Below, in pieces: positions 1-10,596 of a stretch of DNA of 64,000 nucleotides. Numbering within the stretch: position 1 is the first letter of the stretch; the number at the start of each line of letters is the position of its first letter. The stretch is from Agaricus subrufescens (taxonomy: Eukaryota > Basidiomycota > Agaricomycetes > Agaricales > Agaricaceae): NCBI GenBank assembly GCA_029945375.1, contig CM057065.1, positions 806,001 through 870,000 of the forward strand, written 5' to 3'. The notes under the pieces are model-generated. The model was not told where the DNA came from, did not search any database, and was given only the letters and a program-made list of their open reading frames with translations. Position numbers and translations under genes: made by a program.

Positions 1-956
1 CATCGGCAGTTACCGAGAACGGTTCTTCGCCAACACCGATCCCCCCCCATCCACCACATGCCCGGGTCACTGTCACATCCCCGAGACTAGGCGCCACATA
101 CTCAACGAATGCTCCTGGTACGCCAGACGCATCGACCACGACTACACCCGCATCGAGGACGTCATACTGTTCCTCATCAACAATCCCAAGGCCTTCTCTT
201 TCCAAGGCCCCTCATGCCCCAGGAAAGAGGAGGACAAGTGGAACGTCCACGTTGAACACATGCACCGCCTCAAAAACCACTGGCGCAGTCTAGTAGGCCT
301 AGAACCCTCCCCTCATTCCGACCCTATCTTTATACGCGAGAAGCCGGGCCCTACTTTCGCCCAACTCTTCATCCCCGTCACCATTGTACACTCCAACGAA
401 CTTATAGAAATCTGCCCCGTTCCAGTGGCAGATTATCATCACTACCAAGAAGCTAGGGGCGGCAACCCTGAGGCTTAGGCTTTACCAAGTTGCGAATAGG
501 GCGGTTGAGCAAAGTCCCTATTGGCTTGGCGGTCTTCAGGCCGTGCCAAACTTATTCAGGTCCTGTAACGGTAATCGGTTCCTAACCGTCCTGGATCCCC
601 CTGAGCATGCTCAGACCCTGTTTCGGTTCCCGGTTTGATATCTCGGCTTCCCTTCTCTTCCTTCTTTCTGTTCATGCGTCTCATGATACGGTCCTGTATT
701 TATATGCTAAGTCCCTTTTCCAGACTCTCATCGTACTCATTTTCTAGCCTCAGCTTCTCTCATGTCGCTCGGGGCACTTGTCTTATCCCATAGATTCGTG
801 CGCTCCGGGGTTTTGTTTTCATTTATTTTTCTCACTTTTGTTGTTCGGCGTTTTGTTTTTACCACCTTTTTCCTGGCCTCCGGCCAGGAGCGCTACGCGA
901 ACGGTCAGCGCTTAATAAAATGTGATTTAAAAAAAACAAAAAAAAAAAAAAAAAAC
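1..956 (+). mobile_element. 3' end of a non-LTR (LINE) retrotransposon, truncated by the window edge
   Basis: The left edge holds the end of a LINE-type element: the C-terminus of its reverse-transcriptase polyprotein, a 3' UTR of about 430 bp, an AATAAA signal at 914-919 and an almost pure A tract at 929-955 that ends the element. The ordered run of coding end, UTR, signal and A tail is seen directly. Assignment to LINEs rests on the A tail together with the Cys/His motif in the coding part. The clade cannot be decided without the upstream reverse transcriptase. Confidence 0.75.
2..478 (+). CDS. LINE ORF2 C-terminus (partial)
   Basis: An open frame enters from outside the window in frame 2 and stops at 476-478, giving the last 158 residues of a longer protein. 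It carries a C-x3-C...H...C cluster around residues 20-38, followed by a Trp-Tyr-Ala-Arg-Arg stretch. This resembles the Cys/His motif found at the end of many LINE reverse transcriptases, where it helps bind RNA. The reverse-transcriptase and endonuclease domains would lie to the left. No stop codon breaks the visible part, so this end may be intact. A Met codon at 260 is internal and is not the start. Confidence 0.7.
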   Translation: MGSYRERFFANTDPPPSTTCPGHCHIPETRRHILNECSWYARRIDHDYTRIEDVILFLINNPKAFSFQGPSCPRKEEDKWNVHVEHMHRLKNHWRSLVGLEPSPHSDPIFIREKPGPTFAQLFIPVTIVHSNELIEICPVPVADYHHYQEARGGNPEA

Positions 957-1359
957 TCGCCTGAAATCTGTGCAGTCAGATCAACCGATCTCTTCAGGCT
1001 TTCTCACATGAATTCGCTTGTAAGAGACAAAAGTGTTTATCTACCATGAGTTACATATGTATATCCAGTCGGACGTTATCGGATACTCTTTCCGCTGCCC
1101 TTTCACCTTGTTTGTACCTGCTGTGATCACGAGCACTTCCAGGGACGGTCCATCACAGCAACCAGGTCTTGCAACATATTCGAAAATGTTTTCAGGGATG
1201 ATGAACTATTCGCTCTTTCCCTCACCTGTCCTACGAGGTTGTTCGTAAACTCTCAGAATCAACCTAGCCGAGGCTAAGCAAGCTCCATCCACAGTGAGTC
1301 AGCCTTAAGCATAATTTCTCAGGTAATCTAAAGCTGACTCTGACGGCAGGGGGTAAAAC
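957..1359. other. intergenic, no gene seen
   Basis: This spacer lies between the LINE poly(A) tail and the first membrane-protein pseudogene. The short open frames here have no recognisable motif or splice context. Confidence 0.5.
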
Positions 1360-2237
1360 ATGGTCTTAATCGTGTCGACCATATCGGTTGTGCAAGCGAC
1401 TACCATTATCAATGCCATCATCACGTTCTTGCAGGTGACGCTCTCCGCCTCTCTCGTAGCTCACGGATAACCCATCGGTCATCGGCTGTGCCTTACCTTT
1501 GGGGCGTACAAAGTCGAATCTCACTATTGGTGGCATCGATTTGTTGTGGGGTAGGGTTGATGACGAGTTCGAACATGATTCATCGATCTGGTCCACACGT
1601 TCCGACAGCTTTTATCCGCCAGCCGGAAGTATGGGTCAATTTGGGGCAATACTTTATCCAGGAACACCTCAGGCTACGCATACCGCCGCTTGGTCCATGG
1701 TATATGACCCTAACTTCATATTAAGTGATTTAGGAAAACTCTATAGCGGTGATTACGACTTTACAATGCTCAGGGCAAAGTTCGAGTCACTCGTCAAGAG
1801 TGATTCCTTTCTGGGCCCAGCTCAGATTCGTAACCATATGGAGCGACTTCATGGCGAATAATGTTCTTGGAACCATGACGACACCGACCATTGTAGTACG
1901 CCGCTATCAACCATCACTCGCTTATGATCTGCCTTACGCTATCCCTGGTTTCATCATCTTCATCATTTGGGCTCCATCAGTCCTCTTTACTCTCGCACTC
2001 CTTCTTGCACGCAAACTCCGCTTTTCCTACATAAACAATGTTCTCAACAGTACCTCATTGGGGCGTATCGTCACTGGTTCATCATTGCTTCGAGCAGAGT
2101 CCTCTCTGGCGGAAGACATCCATCTTCACGGCGCTGGAAAGGAAATTTCAAGTTCGAGTAGTGCTATGGGGAAGAACAAACTTGTGCTTTGTTTGGACCC
2201 TAAAGGCAAATACGAAAGTCTTCCACGTGAAGCTTAA
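1360..2237 (+). pseudogene. broken, internally deleted copy of a multi-pass membrane-protein gene (copy A)
   Basis: The start at 1360 encodes a hydrophobic N-terminus with the segment ATTIINAIITFLQVTLSAS, which matches ATIINVAITFVQVTLPAS of the downstream copy B. The frame then stops, and homology resumes only near the C-terminal third (GGIDLLWGRVDDEFE here, SSIDLVWGRIDDKYE in copy B). About 440 residues are therefore missing. Further frameshifts fall near 1500 and 1845. The last segment has a hydrophobic stretch around 1935-2025 and ends at 2237. I recognise the family only as a Thr/Asn-rich integral membrane protein type found in Agaricomycetes, function unknown. Deletion plus frameshifts make this a dead copy. 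Confidence 0.75.
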
Positions 2238-2902
2238 ATATACTATACATTTTCCCAAAAGTTGTAAATGAGGTATAGGTTATGAGCACTTTTTGCCCTG
2301 TACTTACCTAACACATCTACACCCAGAACAAATGTAGTCACAACAGCACAAATACACATATCAAATTCCCGCTACCGCCAGGTCTTTCACAACAGCGATT
2401 TTTCGAAAGGAGATTCGCAACAAGGGTATTCATCGCACATAAGGAGTTCGTCTACTCCCTCAGCATCAGCCAGTGGGTCAAGATCTTTTGTGCATGTTTC
2501 GGAGTAAACGTCTGAAAACTATTCGCAGGTTATTTCATCGCACTGCAGTGGCATTGAAAGCGTGATCCTGCCCGGTGGCGTCAGATGCTGGTCAGATGTC
2601 ACATTTGACAGGCTGTGACATTCTAGATTTACATTTGATATTGATAGAGATTGATGGCAATGCGTTCCTGTTGGATTGTAAACAACCCTGCCCGCTGTCA
2701 AATGTGGGACAATGGAGATAGGCAGGTTCAAAGCAGGTTCCATTTTAATTTAGACACTCGGAGAGTCAGTGTCCACATGTCGCACTCCCTGAGGGTGACG
2801 GCACTCTTGTCCCAAGCTATTGTGGTGCACTTCTAGTGTAAATTTTCTTCAGTAAGTGTCCCGCACGGTTTTTGCTAGGTACCTGGTGCTAATGTTTAGA
2901 TT
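2238..2902. other. spacer between the two membrane-protein pseudogenes
   Basis: No convincing coding sequence is seen. The promoter of copy B presumably lay here. Short frames at 2519-2836 on both strands lack any recognisable feature. Confidence 0.45.
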
Positions 2903-5085
2903 ATGATCTATGTCGTCTCACAACTTTCTGTCGCCAAAGCGGCTACAATCATCAATGTTGCCATCACCTTCGTCCAGGTGACATTACCTGCGTCGCTTGT
3001 TCTGCTCGTGATACATTTAATGTCGAGAACTAACCAAGCTGTTGCATGGAGTTCACTTGGCCAAATACTTCATTCTTCTATATGGCCTAGGATCCTTCGC
3101 TCTGACTCAACGTCGAGTAAATCTGCCGGATTTCCGGTGCCCACCATTTCAAACTTAATCACCTTGTGTACGGTGCTTGTCGCAGTTGCAGGCGTCATTC
3201 TTCCCCTAGGACTCCATGATGGCCCCCTGATTCCAGATCACCCCCAAATTGTAGACACCAACTACCTTCCGGATAACTCCCCCCTCGCTCTCGCCACCAC
3301 CCCAAACCGATATAATTACCAATATGGGCGCCCATGTGGGCCGGATGGACTTCTTCCGTGCCCGAACCTCACTGCTGGGTCGAATAACACGACGTATGTT
3401 GCTTCCACTGTCGAAATATTCAACAGTACTGCACAAGGACCTTTTACTTCACAATACCGTCGGTTCTATACTGAAATACTCGGTAATAAAAGTCTATCCG
3501 GTAGTTCTGGTCGATTGGGTACCATCCAGTCCTTTCTTCAGCGAGACAGTATCTTTGCCGTCGAAGGCCTTATTGTCGATATGACCACGAATCACCCAGG
3601 CATCGGATTTTGGAACATCACAGTTCCGAAAGCCGCTAACGGCGGCGCTTGGTCACAAGACGTTCTATGGCTGAACCCCTTACCGAGTGTATAAACACAA
3701 ACCTTACGATATCCTATGAACTAACGGAGAGCGGACCCGATGCAGTTCACGAAACATACAATCTGACCGACCACGGAGGTTTTCATAATCTCACTCTCAA
3801 CTTTCCCCCACTTAATCGTGACGGCCAAAACATCGACCTTGGTCAACACGCCTATAAGGGCGCGGTACTGAGTAATCTCATGGCTATGCTTTACCTGAAC
3901 GCCACCCGCGAATCGTCCTTTGAGGGTAAGGACTACACGATCAAACACAATGTGGCGTCTGGTTCATCCCTTAGTGGGGTGACAATCGGACATATCACGC
4001 CGCTACCACTCAGTTACCTGAATGGCTCTATGGAAATCGGTTCTGAAACTTCCATTGCTTGTCAAGGCTTCGGGCAGGCCGATAACGCAAACGTATCCAA
4101 CGTTCATGTATCTTGTGGTGCCTTCTTTGGCCCGCCTTTGCGTGCCGACGGGGAGATCCGAGGGACTTCAATGAAGGATCTAGGTGGATGCAAGACATTC
4201 ACGTATGTGCAAGCACTACACGAGCATCAATTCAAGCGATCACGTTCTCAGCTACTGATCTGACCAACCTCCAAAACGTTCAGATAAGCCGCAAACCCGC
4301 TGGCCAAATCGTACTTGGGGTATAGAGAAGGGAGATTATACCATCAGTTCTATTGACCTAGTATGGGGGAGGATCGACGATAAATACGAGAACAATTCGT
4401 CAATTTGGCCAGTACGCGGTGAACATCTTTATTTACCTGCTGGACAATCTACGTTCAGCGTGAATTTCTTTGCAGGGGTTCCGCATATGCCGCACATGCG
4501 AACGTGTGGATGCAAGTCTATTCACCAGTTGTCCAGGGCAATAATTTCCTGCTTGACTATCGCGGCACCTTCGACTATGCGATGCAGAGGAAGTACCAGA
4601 TCATCGTCGAGCAGAATCCCATTTTCGGATATGCTAGCATCAGAAACATCATTTAGACAGACATGATGGTGAATAGCGTCGTTGGAACAGCGACGAACTC
4701 CACCGCCTTCTTCTCCACAAGCAGACCTTCGATGGAGTACAGGATGGAGTTCGCTATTCCTGGATTCATCCTACTAGCCATACGGATTCCTTCGTTCTTT
4801 CTTGTGTTCATTCTCATCGGAACGAGATCACTCAGGTTTGGATACATGAAGGAAGTCCTGAACCACACGTCGATAGGGAGGGTAGTTGTTGGAACATCAT
4901 CATTGTGTAATGAAACCTCTCCAAATCAGCCAGAGTTGCTGATCCCGGTGGACTTCAGCGGTGATAAATCTGGCAATGGAAGGGATCTCTGCGCCTGTAA
5001 CTTTGACGCGACTCCCGTAACACTTTTCTTAGACTCTAGTAGTGCTAACGAGACTATGTCCATGGAGTTTACCCCCCTTCGTTAA
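2903..5085 (+). pseudogene. full-length but frameshifted multi-pass membrane-protein gene (copy B)
   Basis: The frame begins with hydrophobic segments at about residues 10-35 and 82-103, then a long extracytoplasmic-looking region with many Asn-X-Ser/Thr sites, and finally a C-terminal membrane segment near 4755-4830. Continuous protein homology can be followed only by changing frame at about 3670, 4150, 4318 and 4480. There is also an in-frame TAG at 4654-4656. Each shift keeps protein-like sequence on both sides, so these are single-base lesions rather than introns; none has GT-AG borders. The intact protein would be about 720 residues. Function unknown. Sequencing error could explain one shift but hardly four plus a stop. 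Confidence 0.8.
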
Positions 5086-5476
5086 TATCGTTATGTTACC
5101 TTTATCGTAGTAACAGTTTCAGTACCCTTTTTTAATGTGGTTAAACTCCCATTTCCTTTGTCGAACAACGAGGTTTGGCAGAAAGTTATTCACTTCACCT
5201 GAGTCCCGATTAACAGTGTAATACATATACAACGTCCAACACACATCGTTGTTCCAATTTGACAATCATGAAAGAAAAAACTCTCTCTCTCAAACAAATT
5301 TTATTCGGAATGATATTTCCGCTATTGGAAAATGACGGATCCACTACACTGGAGGCGCCGATTGAGGGAGAGCAGATCTGAGGGCTCGTTCGTTCTCGCC
5401 GAAAAGAGGAGAGAAATAATGAACAGTAGTGGAGCTGTGACGTGAGAATCCGATCTTTCGGTCGGTCGCAAAGGGC
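5086..5476. other. intergenic, no gene seen
   Basis: AT-rich spacer with a short CT-dinucleotide run near 5281-5290. No open frame of note. Confidence 0.5.
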
Positions 5477-5668
5477 TATGTCGGAAAACTGAATTTAGCC
5501 TGATCAGGCTAGATCATGTTACGTTTGCCAGATTTAACCTGATCAGACACAATCATCCCTTAGAGTGATGATCCAGTAGGATAAGGCTGCATGATCAGGG
5601 TGGATCAGACCCGGATAAGGCAAGGTCAGGCCATTCTCGGATCAGGCCAACGTTAGTTTTCCGACATA
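5477..5668. mobile_element. MITE-like element with 14-bp perfect terminal inverted repeats
   Basis: TATGTCGGAAAACT at 5477-5490 is the exact reverse complement of AGTTTTCCGACATA at 5655-5668. Read with a TA target duplication, this gives 12-bp inverted repeats around a core of about 165 bp. The interior repeats variants of TGATCAG at least five times and has no coding capacity. Size, TA flank and inverted ends fit a non-autonomous Tc1/mariner-type MITE. The parent transposase is not in the window. Confidence 0.6.
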
Positions 5669-7306
5669 TGGGGCATAGGGAATAGAACGAAGGAGATAGA
5701 TGAGCAAGCGGAACGGAGAAATAGGGGCCTGCTCTTTAACCTTACTGCGCAGATACAATAAGGCAGAATTCGGAACTTCTTGTCTTAGAATGGAGGTGCA
5801 AACCAGAATAACTACGTCGCAACAATTGGGCATGCGGTCAATGCATGACATTGGGATTGATGTTGGAATCGATACTTTGTCCCTGCCAAGTTCAGACTAA
5901 ATGGCTTGTGTTCTGTCGCGAAAATGTGAACGTTTCTGAAGAGTTAGTGATGATCCGGAAGAAGTAAGTGATTTCCAGTAGAGTGGACACGTAGCCCGAG
6001 GCCGCAGGTAAAAACGTGTTAGACGTGCAGCAAGAAGCACTCTCGTGAGGGGGCGCTGGAAAACGTCATGAATGCTGTACAGGCCAAAAATATATCTCCT
6101 ATCGTTGTTTCAAACAAACGATGGCGTTGAGTTATTATTGAGCACGGGTGAGTGTTAACTGCCAATTGCGATCCAATGATCCCGAGAGGCACACGCACAC
6201 ATATTGGCCACACACGACTACCCTTGACCCAAACATATCAATTCATTGTCTTTACGCAGTGAGTATAGGGTACGCACCAAGCTGTGTTGATTATATTAAT
6301 GCAATCTGAAGAAAATGGCAGAGAGAACGGCTCGCATCAATAGCCAATTTTGACGTTGAGGTTATCGCTGTAGCAGGCCACTAGATCATATACTACAATA
6401 TCAGACTCCGAGATGGAAAGGAAGAAAGGCCTACACTACAACACGTGTTGGGGTTAAAGTTACCCGAGATCTAATTGTAATTATATATAGCGTCATGGGC
6501 TCCTCAAATAGATAAACACACGAGACTCACAAAGCGATATTTAGAGCCGAACTCCATGCAGTGTTACTTGGTAGCCCGTAGCCTGGAACGGGTCCGTTTC
6601 GAGAGATGGAGGCCCATTAGTCTCGCCTGCATCGAACTCATCACCGGAGGGGGTGCGCTACTTCAAACAGTAACTCCATTATGAAGTCCTCGCGCCAAGA
6701 ATAACTTGCTCCAGTTGCTCTCAGTAAAAGGCTAGAGTGATGCAATATGTACCCAGTCGAAAAAAAAAACAAGCAAATCTCTCCTCATCCGACATGAGTG
6801 GAGCTTTAATGATTAGCTGAGGGTTCCTTACCTATCTGGTCGGACCACGCAAGCAGTACAATTGAGTCGCAATCCACATCGCCCGGAACAGTCTGAAGTC
6901 GAAGTTGAGGAAGGCCTGGCATTAGGAACATCGCATGTGGGATAGGATGATACAACGGAGTTGTTTCAGTAGAACAAATCTAACTAACGTCTCGATATAG
7001 GACCAGACAGGCATGCAAATAAATAGCGTCCCGAAGTGGTGGGTGGATAGTATCCTCTGACTATAGAGGAGGTAGAATGTTATCGAGGGGAAAATTTATT
7101 GTGTTAGGTAGATGTCCAAAACGATTAGTGTTAAGAAAATGACCATGACGTGAAATAATGCGAGGTTGGGTGAGAAATGCGGAGATAACTCGGGAATCGC
7201 CAGTCGTATCAAGTCGTTGATACGATTCGAAGATTGCGAGTGATTATTTGTTGAGCAACCACTAATCGAGATTGGAGAGAAGCAGTAAATTGACTGTTAT
7301 CATGCG
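5669..7306. other. gene-poor stretch
   Basis: Only short frames with no recognisable motif. The forward frame at 7272-7571 is antisense to the second exon of the gene at 7307-8228 and is not called. Confidence 0.45.
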
Positions 7307-8228
7307 TTATGTCGATTCGGAAGGAGATTTGCTGCCTGCTCGTGATGACGACCTGAATCTTTCGCTAGAAGGGGAAGGCGAAGAAAAGGTGAAGGCAGCG
7401 TATATTTGCTTCCGCTCCGGAGTAGAAAATTTACGGCTTTCCACTGTGTCCGCAAATGAAGAGCAAGCAGTAGATGTAGAAGGCAGAGAAGTGAGTGTTT
7501 GTGACGAAGAAAAGAAGTCACGGAGATCCGGCTCTGCAGAGGCATCCTACGACGTAATGCGAAGTGAGTAATATTTAGAAAACGAACAGGGGGATTATTC
7601 CTACCTTGCGGAACTTGACTTTGCCTTGTGGGGTGGTGGCAGCATCGCCGGCGAGCTCAATGACTTCATAAGCCTGCGACACGTCAGCCAAAGGCCGGAC
7701 CGTCAGGTCATAGCACCGCGAATCGATCGAGGCTTGCGTGTCATCCTCAGCTTTTGGACCATTCCCATTAAGCTCTTCGTTTACAGGAGGTAGTTCAGGC
7801 ACCTTTCGCGTCGATCGTTTGTTAGTGGACTTCCGCGATGTCCCGCTATTTTTACTGCTTTTTTTCATGGAAAGTTTCGATTTGAGGGCCTCAGAGGGCA
7901 CTTTACGCTTCTTGGGAGAGGTGGACGTCACGGGATTCATCGTCTTTGTTGATTTCACTTTTTTGATAGTGAGAGGAGCGGATGGCTTCACTGCCAGTAC
8001 ATTTGTCTTGCGCTTTTTCGACGTGGTGGATGCCGTACGTTGACCAGTGGCTGGATGAAAGTTTTCCTTATCAACTGGTGCGGCATCTTTAGAAGTCGAT
8101 GAATGGGAAGCCATATTATTGAGACGGGCTGATGATCGCGTAGCCATGACGCCAGAAGTGACTACCTTGGCTTTTGGAGCCTCGGCAGGAGTTGCATCCT
8201 GAAAGACGGTGAAATTGCGAGAGGCCAT
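7307..8228 (-). CDS. basic, disordered nuclear-type protein with KEN box (hypothetical)
   Basis: Two exons, 8228-7605 and 7546-7307, flank a 58-bp GT-AG intron and encode 287 residues. The N-terminus holds the short motif FTVFQDATP and a KEN sequence at residues 54-56, the signature recognised by the anaphase-promoting complex. Residues 70-150 are rich in Lys, Arg and Ser with several KKRK-type clusters that look like nuclear-localisation signals. The segment DLTVRPLADVSQAYE near residue 185 looks like a conserved core. The second exon is Ser-rich and ends PSEST. I know of no characterised homologue. The features fit a cell-cycle-regulated chromatin or nuclear protein, but that is inference. 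Splicing is supported by the open frame continuing across both exons. Confidence 0.7.
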
Positions 8229-10478
8229 GTCGAGGGCGTCCGGGTTCGCAGGAAAGCCGATAAAAAGGTAAAATAATGTGAGGAAAAATTAGAGGTATAA
8301 GTCAAACAGCTGTGTTGAAGGTTGAGCGCTGTGATGAACGTTGGAAACAAGAAACAAGTTCAACAATACTCGATGTTGACAGGAGCAGCCCGTCACGGTA
8401 GTCACGTGGCTCCGAGCTAATCACGACGTTTGTCGGCTTCGCCCGGCGCCGATTGAAGGTTCCTCATTTTCTGCCCAGTCTAGTGCAAGCATAAGAGGCT
8501 TCCCCCATCACATCGGATACCTAAAAATCAGGTCAAGCAAAAGGGATATAAGTATGAGCTGCCGATACCAAGACCGTGTATATTTACCTAAACAGGACTC
8601 ACTACATCCCTGTCACAAACACAGGGGAAAATCAGAATGCTCCAGAGAAGGCTCGGTAAATGCCCAAATTTGTTTGGGGCATGCGGTGTGATGCATGTTC
8701 AAGGGACCAAATAATCTATCGCCTTGTTCAGTGCTTCAATAAGCCGGGCCGGATACATTTCAAAACATTATGTTACTGTTGGCGTGAAGGCGTGTTTCCT
8801 GGGGATACAGTGTATTCGGCGGCGCAAATCTAGATTCAACCAATCCTACCGACTACTTGATTTAGTCTTCTGACTCACACTGATTGAAGGTAACCGTGCG
8901 TTCTTGTTCAAAGATCCTGATTCCAACGGGACCAAGACGACACTGGATATGCTTGACCTCTTTCAACGTCACTGATCACAATAACCGGGGGAGTGATCTC
9001 GTGGTTTGATTCCTAAAGCAGAGCGGTCGTCGAAGGTTGCAAGTTCACCCTGACAGACTACCCATGAATGGTGTAACATACAAGTAATTGAGCGTATTCA
9101 CATTACTTCCAAGCAACCATGGATGAACACATGTCTTATTTCAGTGATATGTTTTTAGATTTCAAACATCATTCAGGCTTGATCACGACGTTGCGGCCCG
9201 TCATGATCCGCCCGTGGCGGGTAGGCGATCATCTTCCATCAACAAGACAATTGTTGTTGACCAGTGCACACACTTTTGCTAGCCTTAATCAAACCAACGT
9301 CTCCAAGCTTGGTTTCGCAATTGTGTGTGTGCTATGATGGCTCTGACTATGCCAAATTCCATTTAGAAATTGTGTGCCTCATGTTTTACACCTGCTAATA
9401 TTCTACTTAAGCGCGGAAAGCGTTGTCAACACTGCCTTCGGGTTCAGTGTGGCACTCGTGTTCCTTGCGAAACCCGAGTAGCTTTAAAGCCGAAAGTCAT
9501 GCTCTCGGATAGTCCCCAAATCTACACTTCTGGGAGGATATCATCACACTTGGAGCTTGAAGGAGATTGAAATAATTTTCTTCCGTCTCCCGCAATTTCA
9601 AGCCACATTAAGGTGACGGAATCAGCAGCAGCTAGTCTTGAGGGGCACTGGACGGCGTTCTGTGGAGAAATTACCTCTCCGCAACAACATTGTAACTTTA
9701 AGCATCATCGCCCCTAATCATAAGTCAGCTCAAAGATCTGATCAACTTATGTTTACCCATCAAGATCCATATAAAATTTTACGAAGAACTTCCAAGCAGT
9801 TCACAGCGGCCGTGTTATGGACATATTATATGGAATGCTCACTCATCGCTCTGGTCTGATTCTCTGCCTCCGGACTTCCTTCTATCCGAACCTTATATAG
9901 CAAAGGAGAGAATCAACTTTGTTTACTCCCGGATCAGCCACTCCAGCTCCGGTTTTATCCCCTCTCTCGTCATTCAATTGTATGAATGGGACATATCGAA
10001 CAGTACGCCTCGCTTATGCGATTAGGTTGAAAGAAGTTCTCTGCCCCAACCGCTTCACTGTCAGGAGTAGACGGTCAGCTGCGGAGAGTTTGATTGCTTT
10101 AACTTGGCTATAACCCTACATTTAAGTTGCCGGGATACGTTGGGAAGTATCCCCTTTTGAACAACTGATTACGAGAGCCCCGCGTGTGAGATGGGAACGT
10201 AGTCCGAACAAGCTGCTCGGTAAGTTTTCTATATTTGTCTCAAGTCGTCTGTGTGCAGTTCCTCTGCCATAACTCACCGCTGACTCCCAGTTTCAACATG
10301 TATACAATCCAAAACGAGTTAAAACACTTGCGGACCACCTGCGGGATGTTGCAGGTCGTTGCAAACTCCTTGGTCACAACATTCTAATTTCACCTTCTCG
10401 CCTCGTGTTCAACACGCACACCAGGGGCGCTGATCACGCTTGCCATTGACTCGGCTCGAACATTCTTGACTTCTCTTG
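8229..10478. other. gene-poor stretch
   Basis: About 2.2 kb between the divergently arranged KEN-box gene and the kinase. I found no open frame with protein-like composition or paired splice sites. The promoters of both genes lie at its two ends. Confidence 0.4.
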
Positions 10479-10486
10479 CTTTATAA
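10479..10486 (+). promoter_or_regulatory. possible TATA box of the kinase gene
   Basis: CTTTATAAAC lies about 115 bp before the kinase start codon. A pyrimidine-rich leader follows, as is common in fungal promoters. Position and sequence are the only evidence. Confidence 0.35.
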
Positions 10487-10596
10487 ACGCCTGTCTACCC
10501 TCGCTCTGACTCCCACAAGTCCCCCTCCCCGCCGTTGGCACTGGTGCTCACGCCCTCTTCTCTTACTATTTCTTCTTTTTCTTTACGTTAATCGTC

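Noticed and set aside
7272..7571. Forward open frame of 99 codons
   Set aside because: It is antisense to exon 2 of the KEN-box gene; the minus strand gives a consistent spliced frame.
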